DNA from: an uncultured Acetatifactor sp.
Lineage (GTDB): Bacteria; Bacillota; Clostridia; Lachnospirales; Lachnospiraceae
Direction: 5' to 3'
DNA length: 64,000 nucleotides
Assembly: GCA_944384205.1 (NCBI GenBank)
Contig: CALWSL010000003.1
Location: 62,001-126,000, forward strand
Shown: positions 33,767-41,144 of the stretch, piece after piece
Layout of the letters: each line of letters begins with the position of its first letter
How positions within the stretch are numbered: position 1 is the stretch's first letter
Made by a program: the position numbers and the translations under genes
The notes under the pieces: generated by a model
The model's database searches: none
The model's input: only the letters and a program-made list of their open reading frames with translations
What the model was told of the DNA's origin: nothing

Positions 33767-33918
33767 GCGTTATGCACAAAAAATATAAGTATTTTTCTGC
33801 GCAGAATTCACAAAAATCCATTTTAAATTTATATTTTTCTGACATTTTGAGGTTTGATTTGTTAAAATAAGGATATAACTATGGTATGGATGTAGTAGGA
33901 AAAGAAAGGAAGATTTCT

Positions 33919-34422
33919 GTGTTTGAAAAAGGTGAGTATGTAGTAGTCGGCAATAAAGGTGTATGCGCTGTGGAGGATGTAACGACATTGAATATTTCCG
34001 GTGTGGATAGGGAAAGGGAATATTATATTCTCAAGCCTGTTTATGTGCAGGGAAGCACCGTATATGTGCCGGTAGACAGTGCAAAGGAATCTATGCGAAG
34101 GGTGCTGACCAGAGAGGAAGCGCAGCAGCTGATTGAGGATATTCCGCAAATTCCATTGATTACCATAACCAATGACAAGCTTTTGGAGCAGGAGTATCGC
34201 GGATGTATGAAAACAAACTGCTGTGAGGAGTGGATTAAGATTATCAAGACCATCTATCTGCGCAAGCAGAAGCGTCTGGAAGCAGGACGAAAGGTGACAG
34301 CGATTGATGCAAAGTATTTTCGTATTGCAGAAGATAATCTGTACGGTGAGCTTGCAGTGGCACTGGACATTCCCAGAAACGAAGTAGAGACCTATATTAC
34401 AAGTGAAATAGATAAACAATAA
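33919..34422 (+). CDS. CarD-family RNA-polymerase-binding regulator
   Basis: A 167-residue protein. The N-terminal CarD/TRCF RNA-polymerase-interacting domain is FEKGEYVVVGNKGVCAVEDV with YYILKPVYVQGSTVYVPV; the C-terminal half is helical with SMRRVLTREEAQQLIEDI and KYFRIAEDNLYGELAVALD, which contacts promoter DNA in homologues. I favour the GTG at 33919, with AAGGAAG 8 nt upstream, over the ATG at 33886, whose site is poor. CarD tunes initiation at rRNA and stress promoters. Confidence 0.88.
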   Translation: MFEKGEYVVVGNKGVCAVEDVTTLNISGVDREREYYILKPVYVQGSTVYVPVDSAKESMRRVLTREEAQQLIEDIPQIPLITITNDKLLEQEYRGCMKTNCCEEWIKIIKTIYLRKQKRLEAGRKVTAIDAKYFRIAEDNLYGELAVALDIPRNEVETYITSEIDKQ

Positions 34423-34429
34423 AAAACAC

Positions 34430-34458
34430 TTTACAATCTGCAAAAAAAGTACTATGAT
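34430..34458 (+). promoter_or_regulatory. thrS promoter
   Basis: TTTACA (34430-34435) and TATGAT (34453-34458) with a 17-bp spacer, 30 bp before the T-box leader. It overlaps the end of the carD-type gene region by only a few bases. Confidence 0.65.
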
Positions 34459-34490
34459 TATGTCTAGTCCTAAGCAATTTATATTACAAA

Positions 34491-34753
34491 ACGTTGAAGA
34501 GAACAGTAATCTGTGGAAGATATCAGAGAGAATCGCCCCGATTATGTGACACTGCGGTTTAGGCAGTAAATTTCGGGCGCTGCGAGCGATTTTATCCGAA
34601 GCCGGTGAAAACCATCTCTGAGTGGCTTTAATACAGCCCGGAGGCTCCCGTTACGAGCAAATGAAGGTGGCAGACAGGAAATATATTGTCTGCAAAAAGG
34701 GTGGAACCGCGTATTTTACGTCCCTTGCAATTTTAATTGCAAGGGACTTTTTT
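34491..34753 (+). ncRNA. T-box leader upstream of thrS, ACC specifier
   Basis: The T-box core AGGGTGGAACCGCG is at 34698-34711 and reads the acceptor end of uncharged tRNA. Stem I closes with CAGAGA near 34525 and TCTCTG near 34615; the GGTGAAAACCA strand holds a likely threonine specifier ACC at 34611-34613 followed by the usual purine. Terminator and antiterminator alternatives follow. Uncharged tRNA-Thr with a GGU anticodon would stabilise the antiterminator and turn on thrS. Confidence 0.93.
34720..34753 (+). terminator. T-box-controlled terminator
   Basis: GTCCCTTGCAATT (34720-34732) pairs perfectly with 34735-34747 around a 2-nt loop, followed by six T. This is the transcription stop used when tRNA-Thr is charged. 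Confidence 0.92.
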
Positions 34754-34811
34754 GCGCGTATCAGCAGAGTGAAGACACTTCGAGACTGCTTATAAGAAAG
34801 GGAGAAGAATT

Positions 34812-36776
34812 ATGAAAATCACATTAAAAGACGGCTCTGTAAAAGAGTATGCAGAAAGCAAAAGTGTATATGAGATTGCCTTGGATATCAGCGAGGGTCT
34901 TGCGAGAGCCGCCTGCTGCGGCAAGGCGGACGGCAAGGTGGTAGATTTGCGGACTGTTATCGACCATGACTGCGAGCTGTCCATTTGTACGGCTAATGAT
35001 AAGGAAGGTCTGGCAACCATCCGTCACACCACATCTCATGTGCTTGCGGAAGCGGTAAAGAATTTATTCCCCGATGCAAAGCTTACTATCGGACCCAGCA
35101 TTGATACCGGATATTACTATGACTTTGACCATGCGCCTTTTTCCAGAGAGGATTTGGATAACATCGAAGCTGAGATGAAAAAAATTATTAATAAGGGTGC
35201 GAAGCTTGAGAAATTTACCCTTCCCAGAGCGGAAGCGATAAAATTTATGGAAGAAAAAGGCGAGCCTTACAAGGTAGAGCTGATTCGTGATCTTCCTGAG
35301 GATGCGGAAATTTCCTTTTATAGCCAGGGAGAATTTGTGGATTTGTGCGCAGGACCTCATCTGATGAGTACTAAGGGAATCAAGGCGTTTAAGCTGACCT
35401 CTTCCTCAGGCGCATACTGGAGAGGGAACTCCGAGAATGCCATGCTGCAGCGTATTTATGGTACCGCTTTCAATAAGAAAGAAGAGTTGGAGGAGTATCT
35501 GACCTATTTGGAGAATATCAAGAATCGTGACCACAACAAGCTGGGACGTGAGATGGAGCTGTTTACCACCGTTGATGTCATCGGGCAGGGACTACCTCTG
35601 CTGATGCCAAAGGGTGCAAAGATAGTTCAGACCTTGCAGAGATGGATTGAGGATCTTGAGGATAACGAATGGGGCTATGTCCGTACTAAGACCCCTTTAA
35701 TGGCAAAGAGCGATCTGTATAAAATTTCAGGTCATTGGGACCATTACAAAGAGGGAATGTTTGTATTGGGCGATGAGGAGAAGGATAAGGAAGTGCTGGC
35801 GCTGCGTCCTATGACCTGTCCGTTTCAGTATTATGTATACAAGGCGACCCAACATTCCTACAGGGATTTGCCGATTCGCTACGGTGAGACCTCTACGCTG
35901 TTCCGCAACGAGGATTCCGGTGAGATGCACGGTCTGACCCGTGTTCGTCAGTTCACTATCTCCGAGGGACACCTGATTGTAAGACCTGACCAGATGGTAG
36001 AGGAGTTCAAAGGCTGTCTTGCTCTGGCAAAATATTGTCTGGAGACGTTGGGTGTAAATGAAGATGTGACTTATCATTTGTCTAAATGGGATCCCGATAA
36101 CAGGGATAAATATATCGGCGAGCCGGAGGTTTGGGAGCAGACGGAGCAGCATATCCGTGACGTATTGACTGAGCTTGAGATTCCCTTTGTTGAGGATGTG
36201 GGAGAAGCGGCATTCTATGGACCGAAGGTGGATATCAATGCGAAAAATGTATACGGCAAAGAGGATACCATGATTACCATTCAGTGGGATGCGCTTCTTG
36301 CGGAACAGTTTGATATGTATTATATTGACCAGAACGGTGACAAGGTACGCCCTTATATCATTCACAGAACCTCCATGGGCTGCTATGAGAGAACGTTAGC
36401 ATGGCTGATTGAAAAATATGAAGGGAAATTCCCTACATGGCTGTGCCCCGAACAGGTTCGCATCCTTCCGATATCTGAAAAATATGCTGATTATGCGGCA
36501 AAGGTAGAGGCACAGCTTAAGAAAAACGGTGTGCTGGTGACCGTGGATAACCGTTCCGAGAAGATTGGATTCAAAATTCGCGAGGCGAGACTGAACAAGG
36601 TTCCCTATATGCTGGTGGTCGGTCAGAAGGAAGAGGAAGAGGAAAAAGTATCTGTCAGGAGCCGTTTTGCAGGCGATGAGGGACAGAAAACTCTGGATGA
36701 ATTTATTGACGGAATTTGCAGGGAAATCCGTACCAAGGAAATCCGCAAGGTGGTTATGGAGGAAGAGCAGAAATAA
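34812..36776 (+). CDS. thrS: Threonyl-tRNA synthetase
   Basis: Full-length class II synthetase, 654 residues. TGS domain at 1-60, the editing (SAD) domain with HTTSHVLAEAVKNLFP at about 75-90 and the zinc/hydrolysis block FVDLCAGPHL near 178, catalytic core with LRPMTCPFQYYVYK, RYGETSTLFRNEDSGEMHG and FGLTRVRQFT-type motif 2 (HGLTRVRQFTISEGH), and an anticodon-binding domain at the end (QVRILPISEKYADYA). It charges tRNA-Thr. Expression is under the T-box just upstream. The ATG at 34812 has AAGGGAG upstream. Confidence 0.98.
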   Translation: MKITLKDGSVKEYAESKSVYEIALDISEGLARAACCGKADGKVVDLRTVIDHDCELSICTANDKEGLATIRHTTSHVLAEAVKNLFPDAKLTIGPSIDTGYYYDFDHAPFSREDLDNIEAEMKKIINKGAKLEKFTLPRAEAIKFMEEKGEPYKVELIRDLPEDAEISFYSQGEFVDLCAGPHLMSTKGIKAFKLTSSSGAYWRGNSENAMLQRIYGTAFNKKEELEEYLTYLENIKNRDHNKLGREMELFTTVDVIGQGLPLLMPKGAKIVQTLQRWIEDLEDNEWGYVRTKTPLMAKSDLYKISGHWDHYKEGMFVLGDEEKDKEVLALRPMTCPFQYYVYKATQHSYRDLPIRYGETSTLFRNEDSGEMHGLTRVRQFTISEGHLIVRPDQMVEEFKGCLALAKYCLETLGVNEDVTYHLSKWDPDNRDKYIGEPEVWEQTEQHIRDVLTELEIPFVEDVGEAAFYGPKVDINAKNVYGKEDTMITIQWDALLAEQFDMYYIDQNGDKVRPYIIHRTSMGCYERTLAWLIEKYEGKFPTWLCPEQVRILPISEKYADYAAKVEAQLKKNGVLVTVDNRSEKIGFKIREARLNKVPYMLVVGQKEEEEEKVSVRSRFAGDEGQKTLDEFIDGICREIRTKEIRKVVMEEEQK

Positions 36777-36888
36777 TTATTTTTATTAAGAATATTTTTC
36801 AAGAAGCCGGAAAAACTAATTCTGCGCAGCTTAAAATATGCCGTACAACGCGGCGGACGGGAAGTGAGCGGCGCAGAAGGAGGCTTAT

Positions 36889-37209
36889 ATGGCAGATTTA
36901 AAATGTGGTGTAGAAAACTGTACCTATAATGAAGATCACTACTGCTGTAAGGGTGATATCATGGTGGGCGGTAAACATGCCTGCTGTACAGATGATACCT
37001 GTTGTGAAAGCTTTGCCCAGAAAAGAGAGGGGCATGACGCTTACACCAGTTCCTTATCTCATCCCAGCAAAACAATCAGTATTGATTGTGAGGCTGTAAA
37101 ATGCGTTTATAACAGTAATTATAAATGTATTGCGGACCATGTGGATATTAAAGGCTGCGGAGCATGCGACTGCAAAGAGACAGCATGTGCTACCTTTAAA
37201 GAAAAATAG
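36889..37209 (+). CDS. Tandem DUF1540 Cys-rich protein
   Basis: A 106-residue soluble protein with two DUF1540 repeats, residues 4-43 (CGVENCTYNEDHYCCKGDI) and 67-104 (CEAVKCVYNSNYKCIADHV). Each has the spaced Cys pattern C-x4-C-x7-C expected to bind a metal, probably zinc. The function is unknown; members are common in spore-forming clostridia. AGGAGGC precedes the ATG. It is 112 bp after thrS. Confidence 0.9.
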   Translation: MADLKCGVENCTYNEDHYCCKGDIMVGGKHACCTDDTCCESFAQKREGHDAYTSSLSHPSKTISIDCEAVKCVYNSNYKCIADHVDIKGCGACDCKETACATFKEK

Positions 37210-37216
37210 GGATTTC

Positions 37217-37258
37217 TAATCCCGGCGGATTTTTAATCCCAGCGGATTTTAATCCGCT
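37217..37258. repeat. Two tandem 17-bp repeats plus partial inverted copy
   Basis: 37217-37233 and 37234-37250 are adjacent copies of TAATCCCNGCGGATTTT (one difference). AATCCGCT (37251-37258) can pair with the AGCGGATT of the second copy or the GGCGGATT of the first. It lies between the DUF1540 stop and the infC promoter and may form the DUF1540 terminator, although the T-run is short. Confidence 0.6.
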
Positions 37259-37295
37259 TTACATAATAAAAATTTTGCTTTTTTGAAAAATATTC

Positions 37296-37325
37296 TTGAC
37301 AATAGGAATTAGCATGTGTTAATCT
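37296..37325 (+). promoter_or_regulatory. infC-rpmI-rplT promoter
   Basis: Consensus TTGACA at 37296-37301 and TAATCT at 37320-37325, spacer 18 bp. The transcript would begin near 37332 and carry a leader of about 225 nt before the infC start. Confidence 0.65.
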
Positions 37326-37331
37326 ATATAG

Positions 37332-37557
37332 GCGTGTGAAGAACGCGGAATCAAGCAGAGTATCCACTCTCACCTTACGGCGATTGGGCTTGTAAGTGTC
37401 AACATCTTTTTCCATACGGACAGAGGTTAGTATTGTGCGCCGTATTGCAATGGATTTCAGTGGATAGTTATGCTATCCACTTTTTGTATTGCAGTGGTTC
37501 AGAAGCAATAGCCTATTAGTTCTGAACGGTTACATTTTCTTATGGAGGTGCAAGACC
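37332..37557 (+). ncRNA. infC leader (L20-leader-type attenuator)
   Basis: A 226-nt untranslated region with conserved-looking blocks (ACTCTCACC, GTAAGTGTCAAC, ACGGACAGAGG) that I recall from the L20/IF3 leader of Firmicutes. An intrinsic terminator lies at 37459-37485. The sequence TATCCACT at 37361-37368 is identical to part of the terminator's 3' arm, so it can pair with the 5' arm and prevent termination. Ribosomal protein L20 binding to this leader is the known feedback in Bacillus; here it is inferred. Confidence 0.75.
37459..37485 (+). terminator. Attenuator in the infC leader
   Basis: AGTGGATAG (37459-37467) pairs perfectly with CTATCCACT (37473-37481) around a 5-nt loop; five T at 37481-37485. 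It is about 70 nt before the infC start and so must be read through for expression. Confidence 0.85.
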
Positions 37558-38064
37558 ATTAGCGATTTAATGATTAACGAACAGATCAGAGACAAAGAGG
37601 TACGTTTGATTGGAGAGGACGGCGAGCAGCTTGGCATCATGTCTTCCAGAGAGGCAATGAAGCTGGCTGAGGATGCAGGTTTGGATTTAGTAAAGATTGC
37701 TCCTACCGCAAAGCCTCCTGTTTGTAAGATTGTCGATTACGGCAAATTCAAATACGAACAAATCAGAAAAGAAAAAGAGGCCAGAAAAAAGCAGAAGGTA
37801 ATTGAAATCAAAGAGATTCGTTTATCTCCCAATATTGATACCAATGACCTGAATACAAAAATAAATGCAGCAAGAAAATTTCTGTCTAAAGGCGATAAGG
37901 TAAAAGTAACTCTTCGTTTTCGCGGACGTGAAATGGCGCATATGAACAACAGCAAACATATTCTGGATGATTTTGCTGAAAATCTGTCTGATATTTCAGT
38001 AGTGGAGAAGGCTCCCAAGGTAGAAGGCAGAAGTATGACAATGTTTTTAACTGAAAAGCGTTAA
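37558..38064 (+). CDS. infC: Translation initiation factor IF-3, AUU start
   Basis: IF-3 keeps ribosomal subunits apart and checks the start codon. From the ATT at 37558 the protein has 168 residues, the normal length, and reads (M)SDLMINEQIRDKEVRLIG. GGAGG at 37544-37548 is 9 nt upstream. AUU starts are known for infC in E. coli and Bacillus, where they let IF-3 limit its own synthesis. Domains: N-terminal DAGLDLVKIAPTAKPPVCKI, C-terminal SPNIDTNDLNTKINAARKF. The next possible ATG (37570) would cut four residues and is badly spaced from the GGAGG. Confidence 0.95.
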   Translation: MSDLMINEQIRDKEVRLIGEDGEQLGIMSSREAMKLAEDAGLDLVKIAPTAKPPVCKIVDYGKFKYEQIRKEKEARKKQKVIEIKEIRLSPNIDTNDLNTKINAARKFLSKGDKVKVTLRFRGREMAHMNNSKHILDDFAENLSDISVVEKAPKVEGRSMTMFLTEKR

Positions 38065-38110
38065 TCGCGTTAGTTAAAATAGATTATTGAAAGTTTAGGA
38101 GGAACTCGTT

Positions 38111-38308
38111 ATGCCAAAAATGAAGACAAGCAGAGCAGCAGCTAAGCGCTTTAAAGCAACAGGAACCGGTAAGTTAAAGAGAGCAAAAGCTTATAAGAGC
38201 CATATCTTAACCAAGAAATCTACTAAGAGAAAACGTAATCTTAGAAAACCTGCAATTACCGATGCAACTAATGTTAAGAATATGAAGAAGATTTTACCCT
38301 ATTTATAA
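38111..38308 (+). CDS. rpmI: 50S ribosomal protein L35
   Basis: A 65-residue basic protein with the L35 pattern: [20 protein letters not shown] at the start and [16 protein letters not shown] in the middle. Part of the large subunit. It lies 46 bp after infC with TAGGAGGA before the ATG, and 25 bp before rplT, the usual operon order. Confidence 0.98.
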   Translation: MPKMKTSRAAAKRFKATGTGKLKRAKAYKSHILTKKSTKRKRNLRKPAITDATNVKNMKKILPYL

Positions 38309-38333
38309 TTCAGGTAAGGAGGAGAAGTAGACA

Positions 38334-38690
38334 ATGGCAAGAATTAAAGGTGGCTTAAACGCTAAGAAGAAACATAATAGAGTATTAAAGCTTGCAAAAG
38401 GCTACAGAGGAGCCAGAAGCAAACAGTATAGAGTAGCAAAGCAGTCTGTTATGAGAGCGCTTACCAGCTCTTATGCAGGCAGAAAACAAAGAAAGCGTCA
38501 GTTCAGACAGCTTTGGATTGCCCGTATCAATGCAGCGGCAAGAATGAATGGTTTATCCTACAGCAAGTTTATGTACGGTCTGAAATTAGCAGGCGTGGAT
38601 ATGAACAGAAAGATGCTGGCTGAGATGGCTGTAAACGATGCAGAAGGCTTCAAGACTCTGGCAGAGCTTGCGAAGAGCAAAATCGCTTAG
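38334..38690 (+). CDS. rplT: 50S ribosomal protein L20
   Basis: A 118-residue basic protein, full length. It has [20 protein letters not shown] at the start, then [15 protein letters not shown] and [19 protein letters not shown]20 binds 23S rRNA early in assembly of the 50S subunit; its basic N-terminal tail and globular C-terminal domain are both present. In Bacillus it also binds its own operon leader to shut expression off; the leader upstream of infC fits that scheme. AAGGAGGAG lies before the ATG. Confidence 0.98.
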   Translation: MARIKGGLNAKKKHNRVLKLAKGYRGARSKQYRVAKQSVMRALTSSYAGRKQRKRQFRQLWIARINAAARMNGLSYSKFMYGLKLAGVDMNRKMLAEMAVNDAEGFKTLAELAKSKIA

Positions 38691-38751
38691 TTGGAATAAA
38701 AAAACTTCGGAAACAATGGGTTTCCGGTCATAGAGAAGTATATTTAAAAAT

Positions 38752-38788
38752 AGCGGTGTACCTTGTTATAAAGGTTATGCCGCTTTTT
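38752..38788 (+). terminator. Terminator of infC-rpmI-rplT
   Basis: AGCGGTGTACCTT pairs, with small mismatches, with AAGGTTATGCCGCT around a short loop, followed by five T (38784-38788). A smaller stem CGGAAA/TTTCCG lies before it near 38708-38726. Confidence 0.75.
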
Positions 38789-38795
38789 GATTTTA

Positions 38796-39299
38796 CTATA
38801 CGGGAGCAATAAAAATCCCGATATTTGGAGGTATATAGGTAAAAATAAAAAAGCATATTGCTAAAACGAATACGGATAACCTTAACCAAGGCGTACATGA
38901 ATTTACTTTGCAAGAGAAAGTAAGCTTGTAAACGGCAATAAATGCCAGAAGTACGCTGAATAGAAAGACGGCGATATCAAGAGGCAGAAAGTTTTGCCCT
39001 AAGATGCCGGTGTATGTGTAGAACAATACAGGGATTAGAAATGTCCCAAGTAAGATGCCAAAGAGCAGGGCTGATGTAACACAGGGATAATCGTCTTGTA
39101 ATTTCCTGTTCATAAAGAGCGAATAGAAGAGCATTGGAAAAAAGCATAATTTCATATGCTCCCATGTAGATTCGCTGACAGGAAAGAAAAAGCCAAGTAT
39201 AAAGTTATTACCGGACCACTCATAAATAAAGTGTGAAAGGGTTCCGGTGATTATAACAAAGATAATACCTGCAATTATATAACATTTTAATCTATTCAT
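38796..39299 (-). CDS. DUF6512-like membrane protein
   Basis: A 167-residue membrane protein with five predicted helices. The signature FFPVSESTWEHMKLCFFPML, after the first helix, matches the DUF6512 group as I recall. The function is unknown. It is convergent with rplT. A good site GGTAT/aaaggt-type is not obvious, but the ATG at 39299 starts directly at MNRLKCYIIAG as relatives do. Confidence 0.8.
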   Translation of the reverse strand: MNRLKCYIIAGIIFVIITGTLSHFIYEWSGNNFILGFFFPVSESTWEHMKLCFFPMLFYSLFMNRKLQDDYPCVTSALLFGILLGTFLIPVLFYTYTGILGQNFLPLDIAVFLFSVLLAFIAVYKLTFSCKVNSCTPWLRLSVFVLAICFFIFTYIPPNIGIFIAPV

Positions 39300-39330
39300 A
39301 AAGGTATTGTATGTAAGGAAAGGAGCAGAT

Positions 39331-39384
39331 ATGCAGGAAATATTTGAGAAGATGATAGAGAAGTTTAAGGAAGATGGAGGATAA
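39331..39384 (+). CDS. Possible 17-residue peptide or gene remnant
   Basis: ATG at 39331 follows AAGGAGCAGAT, an excellent ribosome binding site, and encodes MQEIFEKMIEKFKEDGG before TAA. It may be the start of a gene whose remainder was lost, since the next 70 bp lead to the RNHCP remnant. No function is recognised. Confidence 0.3.
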   Translation: MQEIFEKMIEKFKEDGG

Positions 39385-39460
39385 GAGGAAACAACTCAAC
39401 AAAGCCGGTGTAGCTTTTTAGGAGGATTTATGAGCGAAGCATTAAAAATAGAAAAGCGTT

Positions 39461-39670
39461 ATGGAACCGATTGCAGTGTGGGTGCGTAAGAACGGAGAAT
39501 GGGCTGTCATACACCGCTGCAAAATCTGCGGCAAATTGAGTTCCAACAGGATTGCCGCCGACGACAATCCTATGAAGCTGATGGCTATTGCTATGCGGCC
39601 TTACGGGAGTGAAACGATTTCCAGAATTAATGTGCGGAATATGACATTATCAATGGAAGCGAAAAGATAA
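39461..39670 (+). pseudogene. C-terminal remnant of an RNHCP-domain protein
   Basis: 69 codons match the second half of the RNHCP zinc-finger-like domain: MEPIAVWVRKNGEW, IHRCKICGKLSSNRIAADDN and PMKLMAIAMRP. The first half, with the CxxC and RNHCP motif that name the family, is absent; a TAG at 39449-39451 closes the frame upstream. No ribosome binding site is in place. A 19-codon open stretch in another frame begins at 39430 after GGAGG and reads into it out of frame, consistent with a deletion. The function of intact members is unknown. Confidence 0.75.
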
Positions 39671-39797
39671 ATCATCATTTTATGAGTTAAAACCTTTAGG
39701 TGTAAACTGATGAACAAAACGAGACTTCCAAAGAATACTTGCTTCTTATAAAATAGGAATCAGAAACAGTCGAAAAGGAAGAGGTCGGTGAAAAGTT

Positions 39798-40793
39798 TTG
39801 AGAAGAATGCCCTTTATAACTGTGTTTCTCTTTGTGTTAGTCTGTTTTGCCGGATGCAGTGCCGGCGATATCTTGCAGCAAGAGTCAGGAAAGGAGGATT
39901 CTGTGCAGGGAGAGGAGAGCAAAAGTGAAACCTATACGATAAATACACAAATATCCGAAGTGATTGAGGATCCGGTCTTTGACGGTTACGGCAGACTGAT
40001 TTTTCCCGTAAACAGCGCATATTACAGCGGAAATACGTTAGGAGAGCTTGATTTTACATGGTACAATAATATCGACCCTGATAAGACGGTGGAGGTTGTG
40101 AATTATTTAAAAGAACATGCGGAAGCGGGAGATGCAGTTTTTTATGATATTTATACAGAGGCAGAGAAGGCTGCTGATCCTGACAAAGAAAATGTGGGAC
40201 TGTTTTTCTTCAAGGGTAATCCCGGAGAAAAATTTGCAGTCTGCAATGCGGGCGGCGGATTTGCCTATGTAGCGGCGCTGCATGACAGTTTTCCTCATGC
40301 TCTGGAATTATCGAAAATGGGATATAACGCATTTGCACTGATTTACCGTCCCGGAGCACAGACTGCCTGTGAAGATTTGGCGAGAGCAATCAGTTTTATC
40401 TTTGAACACGCAGAGGAATTGGAGGTCGATACCGATTGCTATTCCCTGTGGGGAGGCAGTGCAGGTGCAAGGATGGCAGCTTATCTTGGCACTTATGGAA
40501 CGGCGGCTTTTGGCGAGGATGATTACCCGCAGCCGGGAGCTGTTGTGATGCAATACACAGGGTATAATGAATATAGCAAGTATGATCCGCCCACCTATGT
40601 GTGCGTTGGAACAAGCGACGGTATCGCAAGCTGGCGTACCATGCAGGCACGGCTTGATGCCATGGATGCTTTGGGAATTCCTACCGAGTTTCATGCCTAT
40701 GAGGGGCTTTATCATGGTTTTGGACTGGGCACCGGAACCGTTGCTGAGGGTTGGATTAATGATGCAGTGGCATTTTGGGAAAAGCAGATGTAA
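39798..40793 (+). CDS. Lipoprotein alpha/beta hydrolase (esterase-like)
   Basis: A 331-residue exported protein with lipobox CFAGC near residue 19, a Glu/Ser-rich linker to about 50, then an alpha/beta hydrolase. The nucleophile elbow is WGGSAGARMAAYLG (GxSxG), the Asp is probably in CVGTSDG and the His in GLYHGFGLG. It resembles acetyl-xylan or BD-FAE-type esterases. The start is a TTG at 39798 or the ATG at 39807. It is 28 bp before a carboxymuconolactone decarboxylase gene and part of a three-gene run. Confidence 0.85.
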   Translation: MRRMPFITVFLFVLVCFAGCSAGDILQQESGKEDSVQGEESKSETYTINTQISEVIEDPVFDGYGRLIFPVNSAYYSGNTLGELDFTWYNNIDPDKTVEVVNYLKEHAEAGDAVFYDIYTEAEKAADPDKENVGLFFFKGNPGEKFAVCNAGGGFAYVAALHDSFPHALELSKMGYNAFALIYRPGAQTACEDLARAISFIFEHAEELEVDTDCYSLWGGSAGARMAAYLGTYGTAAFGEDDYPQPGAVVMQYTGYNEYSKYDPPTYVCVGTSDGIASWRTMQARLDAMDALGIPTEFHAYEGLYHGFGLGTGTVAEGWINDAVAFWEKQM

Positions 40794-40820
40794 GTAAAAT
40801 CAGAAAGGAAGGTAAGTAGT

Positions 40821-41144
40821 ATGGCAAAAAAACAGACGGCAGGCAGGGACAGATTAGGCGAACTGGCGCCAAAGTTTGCGGAGTTGAACGACGATGTGTT
40901 ATTCGGAGAGGTATGGTCAAGAGAGGAACAGCTTTCTCCGCGCGATCGGAGTATGATTACGATTGCGGCATTGTTCTCAGCGGGACAATATCCTCAACTT
41001 AAATCTCATTTGGTTCTTGGCAAGGAGCATGGAATAACAAGAGAAGAAGCGGTGGAAATTGTAACACAGTTAGCTTTTTACTGCGGATGGCCGAAAGCGT
41101 GGAGTACATTTCCGATAATTCAGGAGGTATATGGGGAGGAATAA
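40821..41144 (+). CDS. Carboxymuconolactone decarboxylase family protein
   Basis: A 107-residue all-helical protein of the CMD/AhpD-like family. It reads LNDDVLFGEVWSREEQLSPRDRSMITIAAL, with the core in LSPRDRSMITIAAL, and ends EAVEIVTQLAFYCGWPKAWS. The redox CxxC of AhpD is missing, leaving only the Cys in YCGWP, so it is of the gamma-CMD type rather than a peroxidase. It overlaps the next gene by 14 bp, which suggests translational coupling. Confidence 0.9.
   Translation: MAKKQTAGRDRLGELAPKFAELNDDVLFGEVWSREEQLSPRDRSMITIAALFSAGQYPQLKSHLVLGKEHGITREEAVEIVTQLAFYCGWPKAWSTFPIIQEVYGEE

Noticed and set aside
37489-37557. infC starting at an upstream TTG
   Set aside because: These 23 codons lie in the leader after the attenuator and match nothing; the AUU with GGAGG explains the start.
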